Assembly: GCA_021203365.1 (NCBI GenBank)
Contig: JAJQBI010000079.1
Span: forward strand, 82,340 to 139,106
Direction of reading: 5' to 3'
Source: Clostridiales bacterium
GTDB lineage: Bacteria; Bacillota; Clostridia; Lachnospirales; Lachnospiraceae
Length of the DNA: 56,767 nucleotides
Position numbers and translations under genes: made by a program. Below the pieces are notes generated by a model that was given only the letters and a program-made list of their open reading frames with translations, made no database searches and had not been told where the DNA came from. This document shows positions 35,214 to 44,029 of the stretch, piece by piece (position 1 is the stretch's first letter; every line of letters begins with the position of its first letter).

Positions 35214-35918
35214 TTACTTTTTGTTTAACCGGTATCCAACACCATGCACCGTCTCAATGATCTGCGGGTTTTTGCTGTCTGCTTCAATCTTCTCCCGGAT
35301 ACGGTTGATATGCACCATGACGGTCGCACTGTCGCTCAGATAGTCAAATCCCCATATTTTTTCAAACAGCTGCTCTTTTGAGAATACAATATTGGGATTC
35401 TCAGCCAGGAATTCGAGTATCTCATATTCACGATTGGGAAGTCTGATCTCCTGTGCGCCGCGATATACCCTGTGCGCTTTTTTCTGAATACGAATATCTC
35501 CTATTTGAATCTCATCCTGACTTTTACCTGCAGCGCCGGAAATATTCCGCTCATATTGGCGGATATTTGCACCTACCCTTGCCACAAGCTCCGCCGGGTC
35601 AAATGGTTTGGTAATATAGTCATCCGCCCCAATATTGAGCCCCCGGATTTTATCGATGGACTCTGTTTTGGCTGTCACCATCAGAATCGGCACGGGGCAG
35701 CTTTCCCGTATCTCTTTGCAGATCTCATAGCCGTTTTTCCCGGGAAGCATCAGGTCAAGCAGGATCAAATCAAAATGTTTTGTCTGCAAAAGCGCAGCAA
35801 TCTTGTTGCCGTCTGGTTCAATATGCGTCTCATAACCGCCGTTTTCCAGATATATCTGTTCGATCATGCTGATGTCCTCGTCATCTTCCACGATCAGGAT
35901 TTTATATTTATCGCTCAT
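35214..35918 (-). CDS. OmpR-family response regulator, partner of the 35908-37365 kinase
   Basis: 234 residues: receiver (ILIVEDDEDIS, phospho-site LILLDLMLPGKNG, MVTAKTESID, KPFDPAELVAR) and winged-helix domain (LPNREYEILEFLAENP, IFSKEQLFEKIWGF-like region, VMVHINRIREKIE, TVHGVGYRLNKK). The ATG at 35918 has AGGAGG 6 bases upstream and overlaps the kinase gene by 11 bases. As the most CiaR-like regulator in context, it is one candidate for binding the TTTARG repeats. Confidence 0.93.
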   Translation of the reverse strand: MSDKYKILIVEDDEDISMIEQIYLENGGYETHIEPDGNKIAALLQTKHFDLILLDLMLPGKNGYEICKEIRESCPVPILMVTAKTESIDKIRGLNIGADDYITKPFDPAELVARVGANIRQYERNISGAAGKSQDEIQIGDIRIQKKAHRVYRGAQEIRLPNREYEILEFLAENPNIVFSKEQLFEKIWGFDYLSDSATVMVHINRIREKIEADSKNPQIIETVHGVGYRLNKK

Positions 35919-37365
35919 CTTCATCCTCCTGCGCAGCAGGGAAGGTCATCTTGATCTCAAGCCCCTGATGGTTTTGCGCCTCTACTGTACCGCCCATCAC
36001 CTCGACTAAATATTTTACAATATGAAGGCCAAGGCCATTCCCTTCCGTTTTATTTCTCGACTCATCTGCACGGTAAAATGTATTAAAAATATACGGAAGT
36101 TTTTCATCCGGGACGCCATGCCCGTTATCCGCCACCCAAAGAATAACCCGTCCGTCTTTCGCATGCAGAAGAAAGCTGACAGTCAAAGATTCTACATTCG
36201 CGTATTTCCTGCTGTTTTCCACAATGTTATCCAGAATTCGCTCTATTTGCTGCCGGTCAATCTGAGAGTACAGCTTCTCATCTGTTCCGTAAATATAAAA
36301 CCTGACTTCAGATGCTGTATCATCCAGCTCCAGTTTCTCTTTGTAATCTTTCAAAAACGCATTCCATTCTATCATTTCCAGATAAAGCGGGATGCTCCCT
36401 GTCTCTATTTTTGAGAAATAGAAAAGCTGTTCCAAAAGCTGATCCATTTCCAGAGTTCGTCTGTAAGCGGTATCCAGGAATCTTTTCTGCAATTCTGGTG
36501 TGGCCGCAACACCGTCCTGCAGGCCCTTGATCGTTCCACGGATAGCGGTCAGGGGCGTGCGCAGGTCATGGGAAATTCCTGCAATCATATCCGTCCTTGC
36601 CTTTTCATAGTCTGCTTTCTTTCGGTCAGCCTCCCGGACATGGGATTGCATTTCATTGAAAGACTGGCAGACATCTTCAAACTCCCAGTCTCCATGATAG
36701 GAGACCGGCTGCGAATAATCGCCATTTTTCATTTCATCAGACGCTTTGATCAGGGCATCCAGAGGCTGCATAATATGGCGGCTGATCCGTTTCGCAAATA
36801 GTGCGCTGGCCACGCATAAAATCAGAATGAACAGAACGCTGTTGATAAGATAAAACAGAACAAACGAGGTAAATTCTTTTAAAGCCGCCTTAAAATCAGC
36901 ATACTCTCCATGTATTGCACAGACCCGCAGGGAGCTGTCCGCAGTCTGCAGAGTAATGAAGGTAGTACCATCCATCAGATAGACATGGCTGCTCCCGTCC
37001 GAAGAAAAATAACCTTCCATCTCTTCAAAATCTTCTACAGTAGCATCCTCCATATTGGTAAGCAAAAGAACGCCTTCCTGTTCTACGCAAACATAGAACC
37101 CTAATTCATCCAATTCCGAACACAGAAGCTTCAGGCTTCCGGATTCCCCGCTGATCTGAGACCAGTCATAGTTCTCTAATAATTGGCTGGCTTCATAGCT
37201 GCCCGACGCCAGCTCAGAATCCCCGGCAGGACTATTGCTTTCCCTGTACTCATACAGCTTTATAACAAAGGCGTTCAAAATCAGGAAGATTCCCAAGACG
37301 AGCAAAACCATAAGTGCATTTGAGAAAAAGATATAGTTCTTCACACTTTTCCGCTTTGCAGTCAT
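35908..37365 (-). CDS. Sensor histidine kinase
   Basis: 485 residues. Helix 1 (ALMVLLVLGIFLILNAFVI) near the N-terminus, an extracellular sensing part of about 130 residues, helix 2 (INSVLFILILCVASALFA), HAMP (RISRHIMQPLDALIKASDEM), the phospho-acceptor box ISHDLRTPLTAIRGT and HATPase motifs (QIERILDNIVENSRKYA, VADNGHGVP, EGNGLGLHIVKYLVE). The ATG at 37365 with AGGAGG 9 bases upstream is better than the earlier ATG at 37386. The kinase gene precedes the regulator gene here, the opposite order to the other two systems. Confidence 0.92.
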   Translation of the reverse strand: MTAKRKSVKNYIFFSNALMVLLVLGIFLILNAFVIKLYEYRESNSPAGDSELASGSYEASQLLENYDWSQISGESGSLKLLCSELDELGFYVCVEQEGVLLLTNMEDATVEDFEEMEGYFSSDGSSHVYLMDGTTFITLQTADSSLRVCAIHGEYADFKAALKEFTSFVLFYLINSVLFILILCVASALFAKRISRHIMQPLDALIKASDEMKNGDYSQPVSYHGDWEFEDVCQSFNEMQSHVREADRKKADYEKARTDMIAGISHDLRTPLTAIRGTIKGLQDGVAATPELQKRFLDTAYRRTLEMDQLLEQLFYFSKIETGSIPLYLEMIEWNAFLKDYKEKLELDDTASEVRFYIYGTDEKLYSQIDRQQIERILDNIVENSRKYANVESLTVSFLLHAKDGRVILWVADNGHGVPDEKLPYIFNTFYRADESRNKTEGNGLGLHIVKYLVEVMGGTVEAQNHQGLEIKMTFPAAQEDEDER

Positions 37366-37440
37366 TTCGCATAACCTCCTACACATCCAAGCTTCGCGGG
37401 AATAAAATGATTTATGATTCCATATTGCGCGGTTTTTCTT

Positions 37441-37484
37441 ATTATACCATAGCTCCCGGTTCCGAAACCTAAACAATACTTAAA
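37441..37484 (-). promoter_or_regulatory. Promoter of the kinase-regulator-GNAT operon with CiaR-like repeats
   Basis: TTTAAG-N5-TTTAGG (37468-37484) ends 21 bases upstream of TATAAT (37441-37446) on the minus strand. There is no good -35, which fits activation by a regulator bound at that position and autoregulation. Confidence 0.65.
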
Positions 37485-37530
37485 TATTTTCATGCAGATC
37501 TTATGTATTCCTTATGCGTCCGTGCACATG

Positions 37531-37565
37531 AAAAGGGAAAGCCGGGGGCAGTATACCCCCGGCCA
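37531..37565 (-). terminator. Terminator downstream of htrA
   Basis: On the minus strand GCCGGGGG, loop TATACTG-type, CCCCCGGC, followed by TTTCCCTTTT. Confidence 0.8.
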
Positions 37566-37585
37566 GGATAAAGAAAAACTGTATT

Positions 37586-37708
37586 TCAAAACAGATAATC
37601 ACAACCGTCTCTATTACTGCCGTAACTACCCATGTTGAAACCATCATGAACAATATCTCCAGACTTTAAATCAATACCGGCCATATTCTTCCTGTCACCC
37701 GTACTCAT
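37586..37708 (-). CDS. Possible small ORF after htrA (40 aa)
   Basis: A short frame between the htrA stop and its terminator reads AGIDLKSGDIVHDGFNMG and ends CDYLF. It is in another frame than htrA, and a second Met at residue 9 has AGGA upstream. The MGSYGSN stretch resembles the Gly/Ser/Tyr tail of HtrA, so this may be an old out-of-frame end of that gene rather than an independent one. Confidence 0.25.
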   Translation of the reverse strand: MSTGDRKNMAGIDLKSGDIVHDGFNMGSYGSNRDGCDYLF

Positions 37709-37712
37709 AACC

Positions 37713-39410
37713 TCAAAGCATAGACCCTTCTGCGGAATCGTTATCAGAACTGTCGTCCGAATCGCCGCTGTTTCCATCCGAATCGCCGTAGCCGCCATAA
37801 TTCCCATATCCGCCGAAGCTGTCGCTGCCATCCCCATAGGAGCCATAGCCGTCACTGCCTTCTCCGAAAGAACCATAACTGTCACTTCCACTTCCAAAAG
37901 AGCCATACGGATCGCTGCTGTCCGAAGCAGAATCCTCATCGTCTGTATCCGGCAGCGCAGAGGATGTCTGTGTCCCTACCGTCACAGTGATTTCCATTTC
38001 TTCACCATCCCGGTATACAGTGAGTACCAGTTCATCCCCATCGGACAGCTTCTGCACAGCTAATACAAGATCACTGCTGCTGCTGATTTCAGTATCGCCT
38101 GCTTTTGTAATAATATCTCCGGCCTCAAGTCCCGCGTCTTCTGCCGGGCTTCCCTCGGTTACGCTCTGCACTACCGCGCCGGAGCTTAACCCGGAGCTCG
38201 CAGCTGCATCCGTCGTCATGCTGGAAACACTGACACCAATATAGGACTTTTCTACCGTTCCGTCCTCAATGATGCTGGTAATGATATTTTTCACCTGATT
38301 GATCGGAATCGCAAAGCCAATGTTATCCACGGAAGCACTGGAAGACGTACTGCTGCCCGAATATTTTGCGTTTGTAATACCAATCACTTCGCCATACATA
38401 TTAAACAATGCGCCTCCTGAATTGCCGGAATTGATCGCGCAGTCCGTCTGGATCAGATTCATCGTCACGTTCGTTGAAAGAGTCACTGCTCGGTTCAATG
38501 CGCTGACAACACCTGTGGTTAATGAGAACGTAAGCTCTCCAAGCGGATTGCCGATTGCTGCCACCTCATCGCCGACACTCAGCTCATCCGAATCCCCAAG
38601 GACTACCGGTGTCAGATCCGTCGCCTCTATTTTCAGTACAGCTACATCACTGTCCTCATCATACCCGATCAGCGTTGCCTCATAAGAAGTACCATCGTAG
38701 GTGCTGACCGTGATTTCATCCGAATCCTCAATCACATGATAATTTGTAAAAACATATCCATCCGATGTCAGGATAAATCCGGAACCTGAAGCCGCCGATG
38801 TGGTTTCATAGCCAAAATAATTCGTGGAGGTGGTTGTAGTAATGCCCACCGTTGCGTTCACATTCTGCGCATAAACCTCAGCCGCAGTAAGTGCCTCACT
38901 GGTATCCACGGTGCTGAGCGTGACTGCCGTAGCAGTACTGCTTCTGCTCCCACTCAGAATGGTTGTGGAAGAACTGCCTCCCGAAAGCAGATTTGCGCCG
39001 CCGGCGCCAACCACGCCTCCGACCAGGGCACAGCATAAAGCCAATGCCACCATTTTCCTGCCGCCAAAGCCTCCGTGTGGTGCTTTTTCTTTGGCCTGGC
39101 TGTTTCTTTGCGGTTCTCCATTGCCATATGCGCCTGTATTTCCACGCATATCGTCCTGTCCTAATCCTGCTCCAGTGCCAGGACCAAATCCCATATCCTC
39201 TCTCACTTCACTGTTTTGCTCATTTCTGTCTTGCTCATTTCTATATTCCTGTTCGTTCATAGTATCCTGCTCCTTTCCATCATAATGCAGATTTGCTGAA
39301 TCATCCGTTCTGTCCGAACCATCCAGTCCCTGAACAGTTTCTTCGCATCTATTTAAATTTGTTTCTCCTTCCTGTCCGCTCATACCAGTTTCATCTCTTT
39401 CATAGCCCAT
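37713..39410 (-). CDS. htrA: HtrA/DegP-like membrane-anchored serine protease
   Basis: 565 residues. A long hydrophilic cytosolic N-terminus (about 118 residues, Asn/Asp/Glu/Gln-rich) is followed by one membrane helix (MVALALCCALVGGVVGAGG), then a trypsin-like domain outside the cell with the catalytic His in TNYHVIED, Asp in EDSDVAVLK and Ser in INSGNSGGALF. One PDZ domain follows (IGVSVSSM ... VTEGSPAEDAGLEAGDIITKA). The last about 70 residues are Ser/Asp/Gly/Tyr repeats (SYGSFG, GYGSYG, SFGGYG). It degrades or refolds damaged exported proteins. It is divergent from a two-component system, with 11-bp-period repeats at both promoters. Confidence 0.93.
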   Translation of the reverse strand: MGYERDETGMSGQEGETNLNRCEETVQGLDGSDRTDDSANLHYDGKEQDTMNEQEYRNEQDRNEQNSEVREDMGFGPGTGAGLGQDDMRGNTGAYGNGEPQRNSQAKEKAPHGGFGGRKMVALALCCALVGGVVGAGGANLLSGGSSSTTILSGSRSSTATAVTLSTVDTSEALTAAEVYAQNVNATVGITTTTSTNYFGYETTSAASGSGFILTSDGYVFTNYHVIEDSDEITVSTYDGTSYEATLIGYDEDSDVAVLKIEATDLTPVVLGDSDELSVGDEVAAIGNPLGELTFSLTTGVVSALNRAVTLSTNVTMNLIQTDCAINSGNSGGALFNMYGEVIGITNAKYSGSSTSSSASVDNIGFAIPINQVKNIITSIIEDGTVEKSYIGVSVSSMTTDAAASSGLSSGAVVQSVTEGSPAEDAGLEAGDIITKAGDTEISSSSDLVLAVQKLSDGDELVLTVYRDGEEMEITVTVGTQTSSALPDTDDEDSASDSSDPYGSFGSGSDSYGSFGEGSDGYGSYGDGSDSFGGYGNYGGYGDSDGNSGDSDDSSDNDSAEGSML

Positions 39411-39494
39411 ACGAAAAACCCCTTTCTTTATCAGTTTTTTCTATATCGCTTCAAAGGGCTTTCCCTTTGATGTTTTTCATTGTAACTGCCATTC

Positions 39495-39522
39495 CTTAAC
39501 AGTTCCTGAACCAATCCTTAAC
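39495..39522 (-). promoter_or_regulatory. Direct repeats upstream of htrA
   Basis: On the minus strand GTTAAG-N5-GTTCAG-N5-GTTAAG, half-sites starting exactly 11 bases apart (39495-39500, 39506-39511, 39517-39522). The layout is that of an OmpR-family regulator dimer or tetramer site. Confidence 0.6.
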
Positions 39523-39625
39523 AATTCTAAAGCCTGAGCTTTCAACTCTCCAAAAGCCTGAAGTGAGAAAACTGTGGTAATTTTCTCCAGTATATATTAA
39601 TATAAGAAATAAGGACTTAAGGATT

Positions 39626-39653
39626 GTTCAGATTTCATTCAGAATCTGTTAAG
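39626..39653 (+). promoter_or_regulatory. Direct repeats upstream of the 39704 two-component operon
   Basis: On the plus strand GTTCAG (39626-39631), ATTCAG (39637-39642) and GTTAAG (39648-39653) are 11 bases apart; CTTAAG lies at 39616-39621. They face the regulator gene 50 bases away and mirror the htrA repeats, so autoregulation together with htrA control is likely. Confidence 0.55.
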
Positions 39654-39703
39654 ATATTCAGGATAGAATCTCAGAAAAGGACCATGGAAGGAGATGTTTT
39701 CAA

Positions 39704-40417
39704 ATGAGCATGGAACGAATATTACTGGTCGAAGATGATGCGGAGATCCGCGAGGGTGTGCGTATTCTTCTGGAAAGTGAGGGATATCAGGTAAGTGAAG
39801 CGGAAAACGGGCGCAGCGGTCTGAATTTACTGAATGATAAAACCGATCTGGTAATTCTGGATATCATGATGCCCGGAATGTCCGGGCTGCGCACCTGCGA
39901 AGAAATCCGGAAAGTCTCCAATGTGCCAGTTCTTTTCCTGACAGCGAAGGTTCAGGAATCTGACAAGCTGATCGGGCTGATGGCCGGGGGTGATGATTAC
40001 CTCACCAAGCCGTTTTCCTATGCGGAATTACTCGGACGGGTCAAAGCGCTCCTCCGGCGTTACAAGGTTTATATGGGAAAAGCAAACAACGATGCCCAGC
40101 CAGATCATTATATTGAAATCAGCGGCATCAAAGTCAACCGGGATTTCAATGAAGTATTTGTCAATAATGAGGAAAAGATGCTCTCGGATATTGAATATCA
40201 CATTCTCCTGCTGATGATGAGTCATCCAAAGAAAATCTTTTCCGCACAGAACCTGTATGAAAGTGTCTGGAATGAACCATTTTTCTACACCTGCAACAGC
40301 ACCGTGATGGTTCATATCCGAAAGCTCCGGGTAAAGACCGAGGCAGACCCGCAGGAACCGGTCTACATCAAAACTGTATGGGGAAAGGGGTACAAATTCG
40401 ATGCAGGCAGTGAATAA
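39704..40417 (+). CDS. OmpR-family response regulator (divergent from htrA)
   Basis: 237 residues: receiver with ILLVEDDAEIREG, phospho-site VILDIMMPGMSG, LTAKVQESDK and KPFSYAELLGR, then a winged helix with LSDIEYHILLLMMSHP, VMVHIRKLRVKTE and TVWGKGYKF. AGGAG lies 10 bases upstream of the ATG at 39704; a second ATG two codons later is also possible. The kinase gene overlaps its end by 17 bases. Confidence 0.93.
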   Translation: MSMERILLVEDDAEIREGVRILLESEGYQVSEAENGRSGLNLLNDKTDLVILDIMMPGMSGLRTCEEIRKVSNVPVLFLTAKVQESDKLIGLMAGGDDYLTKPFSYAELLGRVKALLRRYKVYMGKANNDAQPDHYIEISGIKVNRDFNEVFVNNEEKMLSDIEYHILLLMMSHPKKIFSAQNLYESVWNEPFFYTCNSTVMVHIRKLRVKTEADPQEPVYIKTVWGKGYKFDAGSE

Positions 40418-41810
40418 AAGGCATTCGCTCTATTTTCAACTGTTATTTTTACTTCTGGCGGCAGCTTTTGTTTCCACGGCAGTTTTTTTCTGTCTGAACA
40501 TGGTGGGAGAATCTGCTATCAAAACCTATACGGAAAATTCCAATTACTCAGAAAATCAGGATGAAAAATATATCGATCGGCTGCAGAATTATATCACGCA
40601 AAATCAGCTCAGTGTTTTTGATCTGGATGAAATCAGCCAGTGGGTAAAGGACCAGCAGATTCTTTATCTGCGGATTTATCTGAAGGGCTTTTTAATCTAT
40701 GATTCCGGATATTCCGACCAGATTGATTTTTCAGAATTCAGCAGCACTTCCGACGATGTGGAATACAACCTGAGTAATTATTATACCGTCCAGTTTACTG
40801 ACAGCAGCGCGATGGTCGTCATCCTCGGTTTTTACAGCTACCAGCTGGAAATCTGGGCATTTATCATAGAACTGGCCGCCAGCATCCTACTGTTTTTCGT
40901 AATCATATTGCTCGGCATCCGCAGCAAGATGAAATACATCCTCACTCTTGGAAAGGAAATTGAAATTCTGGAGGGAGGACAGCTGGACTATCCGATTACC
41001 ATAAAAGGTAAGGACGAGCTGGCCGGACTCGCAAAGGGACTGGATAATATGCGCATTTCCTTCAAAAAACAGCTTGAACATGAGGCCGTCATGGATCAGG
41101 AAAACCAGCGCGCGGTCACAGAAATGTCGCATGACCTGCGCACACCGCTTACTTCCATTATGCTCTATACGGAGCTTTTGAAAAAAAAGAAATACTCGGA
41201 CGAGGCGCAGCTGCAGGATTACGTAGACAAAATTGACCGGAAAGCATACCAGATGCGCCAATTGACAGATAACCTCTTCAAATACACACTTGTAACCGGT
41301 GAAGAAAAAGAGGAGGAAGTGCTTCTTGAAGATCCTGCAGAATTTAAGGCAATCTTTTACGACCCGCTCTCCGAAACCTGCAGCACGCTCGAACAGATGG
41401 GCTACCGGACGGAATGTGCATTTGAATGGCCGCATGGGCTCCTGCGCGTAAATTCCGACTACGTGATGCGGATTCTGGACAACCTCGTATCAAACATCAT
41501 AAAATACGCAGACCCGGATGTGCCGATTGTTATTTCTGTCCTGATTTCCGGTTCAAAAATCGGGGAAACTCCTGCAGAAATCTCTGGTACAGCAAAAGAA
41601 TGCGGATCTCCTGCGCCAGATTCCGGCAGCTATATGCTGGGCTTCCGATTTGAAAATCAGATCCGGCAAAAAGCTGAGAGCATAGAAAGCAATGGAGTCG
41701 GGCTGCGCAGCATTGAGGCCATGATGAAAAAAATGGGAGGAACTTATCAGGCAGATATCATAAATAACCGCTTCCGGCTGGATATAAAGTTTTCATGTGA
41801 AAGAACCTGA
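40401..41810 (+). CDS. Sensor histidine kinase, partner of the 39704 regulator
   Basis: 469 residues. Helix 1 at about 13-32 (LLFLLLAAAFVSTAVFFCL), an extracellular part of about 110 residues rich in Asp/Tyr/Ser, helix 2 (IIELAASILLFFVIILLGI), a HAMP-like linker, the box MSHDLRTPLTSIMLYTELL and an HATPase domain with VMRILDNLVSNIIKYA and ESNGVGLRSIEAMMKKMGG. The ATG at 40401 follows AAGGGG. A role in envelope-stress sensing is inferred from the htrA neighbour. Confidence 0.91.
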   Translation: MQAVNKRHSLYFQLLFLLLAAAFVSTAVFFCLNMVGESAIKTYTENSNYSENQDEKYIDRLQNYITQNQLSVFDLDEISQWVKDQQILYLRIYLKGFLIYDSGYSDQIDFSEFSSTSDDVEYNLSNYYTVQFTDSSAMVVILGFYSYQLEIWAFIIELAASILLFFVIILLGIRSKMKYILTLGKEIEILEGGQLDYPITIKGKDELAGLAKGLDNMRISFKKQLEHEAVMDQENQRAVTEMSHDLRTPLTSIMLYTELLKKKKYSDEAQLQDYVDKIDRKAYQMRQLTDNLFKYTLVTGEEKEEEVLLEDPAEFKAIFYDPLSETCSTLEQMGYRTECAFEWPHGLLRVNSDYVMRILDNLVSNIIKYADPDVPIVISVLISGSKIGETPAEISGTAKECGSPAPDSGSYMLGFRFENQIRQKAESIESNGVGLRSIEAMMKKMGGTYQADIINNRFRLDIKFSCERT

Positions 41811-41850
41811 TCTCCTCCTAAATTTTTCACTTAAGAGTCAGATATACATC

Positions 41851-43188
41851 CTAATCATTAAGTAAAGATTTTCGAAACCGAACATAAAAGAAAATGCAAA
41901 GAAGTATACCCACACAGGATGATACCGGCGTGGCAAAAGCAATACCAGCCAGAGATGCCTCCGGCTGGATGCTCATAATGTACGCAATCGGCAAACGCAC
42001 CAAAAACGTCTGGATGATTCCACATATCATAGCAATCTCAGACCGGGAATGCCCGTTAAAATATCCATAGAAGCTGAACAGGATCGTTGTGAATATGGCC
42101 TCTAATCCGGCGCCCCTGAGATATTGTGCTGCGCGGACGATCACAGCAGCATCTGTTGTAAAAAAACCGGCCAGAAAATCTCCGCAGAAAATCACCAGAC
42201 ATGAAACAACAGTTCCTATGGACACTCCGAAAAGAATGCTTACCTTTAAAGCGCTTCTGGCTCTTTGTTCTTCATTCGCGCCAACATTCTGTGCAACAAA
42301 AGATGCCATCGACTGAAGAATGGAGGATGGGATCAGCATAACAAACGTCATGATCTTCTGACCGACTCCGTAACCGGAAGACGCATCCAGACCAAGCCGG
42401 TTGATAAATGCGCAGGTTGCCAGAAAAGAAATATAGGTAAAGCACTCTGTGCAGGCCATTGGTGCCCCGGCGCGCAGAAACCTTGTAACTTCTTCAGAAA
42501 AGCAAATGTCTTTCCTGCTTAAGGAAAAGGGAAGCTCACGCCGCCGGATGATGATCAATGAAAGGACTACACTGACAGCCTGCGCAAAAACAGTGGCGAA
42601 TGCGGCTCCGGCTGCATTCATATGGAATACGGCAACGAGAATCAGATCCCCAATAATGTTAGCGATACAGGCGATCATAACAAACAGTAACGGAAGTCTG
42701 GAATCGCCAAGTCCGCGGAATATGCCGCTGATCACATTATAGGCGATTACAAAAAAAATTCCGGCTCCGCATATCCGCAGATACAGCACCGTTTGGCCGA
42801 TGGCTTCTTCGGGTGCCTGCAGCAATCCTGCGATCTGCCTGGAAAACAACAGAAGAAAGCTCATCAAAAGTACGGCAACGAGCGTAAAAAAGCAGATGCC
42901 GCCCCCTATAAGACGGCTGATTCTGGAATGACTCCCCTGCCCAAGATACTGCCCGATCAAAACAGTAAGGCCAACACATAAACCATTGATAATGACTGTG
43001 ATCATTGTAATAACAGAGCTGCCTGTAGAAACTCCGGAAATGCCGGCAGTTGTTCCAAATCTTCCAACGATCAGCAGATCAACCGCCCCATACATTGCCT
43101 GAAGCATCAATGCCCCTAATACAGGAAGCATAAACCGAAGCAGCTTTTGAGGAATACTCCCTTGAGTAAAATCCAAACGGTCAGTCAT
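41851..43188 (-). CDS. MATE-family efflux transporter
   Basis: 445-residue multidrug/toxin extrusion-type carrier with twelve predicted membrane helices in two similar halves. The first helix region reads LLRFMLPVLGALMLQAMYGAVDLLIVG with the family Asp, and the second half begins around AGAPMACTECFTYISF. It exports cationic or hydrophobic compounds using an ion gradient; the substrate is unknown. I chose the ATG at 43188 with GGGGTG upstream. It overlaps the end of the TetR gene by 8 bases, so regulator and pump form one operon. Confidence 0.9.
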   Translation of the reverse strand: MTDRLDFTQGSIPQKLLRFMLPVLGALMLQAMYGAVDLLIVGRFGTTAGISGVSTGSSVITMITVIINGLCVGLTVLIGQYLGQGSHSRISRLIGGGICFFTLVAVLLMSFLLLFSRQIAGLLQAPEEAIGQTVLYLRICGAGIFFVIAYNVISGIFRGLGDSRLPLLFVMIACIANIIGDLILVAVFHMNAAGAAFATVFAQAVSVVLSLIIIRRRELPFSLSRKDICFSEEVTRFLRAGAPMACTECFTYISFLATCAFINRLGLDASSGYGVGQKIMTFVMLIPSSILQSMASFVAQNVGANEEQRARSALKVSILFGVSIGTVVSCLVIFCGDFLAGFFTTDAAVIVRAAQYLRGAGLEAIFTTILFSFYGYFNGHSRSEIAMICGIIQTFLVRLPIAYIMSIQPEASLAGIAFATPVSSCVGILLCIFFYVRFRKSLLND

Positions 43189-43843
43189 TTTTTTGCACCC
43201 CCATCCCACTAATTATTTCTTTGTATTCCAGCCGCCCTTTATCCGTCAAATAAGGGTAAAGCAGGTAAATGCAATTTTCTGAATAACAGAATTTACAGTT
43301 CTCAGCATCAGAAGTCAAAGAGCCGTTTTGATACCAGGTATTCATAAGCTGAACCAGCGTCAGAGCAAGAGCCTGGTATTGTTCATCCGTCACATCGCTG
43401 CGCAGAACCCCATCTGTTTTCAGTGCACGAAACGCAGTAATGTAATACTCTATGACGGTACTTCTTGCGCGTCCCTCCTGTTCCGCAATCAATGGGTATC
43501 CGTTGACAATTTCTGTCAGGTTACGCCAGTACCACGCATTATCCTTCGCCCGCTGTTCAGCTAACAAAAAAACATCATAAACTTTCTGAAGATTGTATGG
43601 ATAAGAATCTCCCTGACGTAATCTTTCTTCAAGAATCCGGGTCAATCCTTCCTGTGATCTTTGAAAGATTACTGATATGAGATCTGCCTTGCTGTGAAAA
43701 TGATGGGTCAGATTTCCAAGCGATGTGGCGGATGCCGCCGCTATGTCGCGCATTGTCACCCTGGAATATCCCTTATCATTAAACAGGTGTTTTGCCTGCT
43801 CTATAATCATATCCCGTGTGGATTTATTGTTTTTCGTATCCAT
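43181..43843 (-). CDS. TetR-family regulator of the MATE pump
   Basis: 220 residues: N-terminal TetR HTH at about 10-55 (IIEQAKHLFNDKGYSRVTMRDIAAASATSLGNLTHHF in three helices) and a ligand-binding C-terminal part with CKFCYSENC, a Cys-rich patch that may sense metal or redox state. The perfect palindrome at 43875-43893 lies just upstream, so it probably represses itself and the pump. The ATG at 43843 lacks a strong ribosome site (GAGCC), with one alternative two codons later not present; I keep this start. Confidence 0.9.
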   Translation of the reverse strand: MDTKNNKSTRDMIIEQAKHLFNDKGYSRVTMRDIAAASATSLGNLTHHFHSKADLISVIFQRSQEGLTRILEERLRQGDSYPYNLQKVYDVFLLAEQRAKDNAWYWRNLTEIVNGYPLIAEQEGRARSTVIEYYITAFRALKTDGVLRSDVTDEQYQALALTLVQLMNTWYQNGSLTSDAENCKFCYSENCIYLLYPYLTDKGRLEYKEIISGMGVQKND

Positions 43844-43874
43844 GGCTCACTTATTCCTTTTCATATTCAATATT

Positions 43875-43893
43875 TACCGTACTAAGTACGGTA
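43875..43893. promoter_or_regulatory. Perfect 19-bp operator of the TetR-MATE operon
   Basis: TACCGTACT-A-AGTACGGTA, 9-1-9 with no mismatch, 32 bases upstream of the tetR start. Single-base-centre palindromes of this size are typical TetR-family sites. Confidence 0.8.
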
Positions 43894-43955
43894 TTTTTCG
43901 TATTCTATCACATAGGACTTCAAAAATCCAGATAAACTTTTAATATTCCCTGCGC

Positions 43956-43991
43956 ATCAAAAGAGCGCCTGACCTGTTTCGATCAGACGCT
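43956..43991 (-). terminator. Terminator of the sugar operon
   Basis: On the minus strand AGCGTCTGA, 10-base loop, TCAGGCGCT (one wobble pair), followed by CTTTTGA. It is located 38 bases beyond the GH78-like gene. Confidence 0.65.
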
Positions 43992-44029
43992 TCTGCTATT
44001 CTCAAATCATTCTCTATTTAGCTGCGAGA

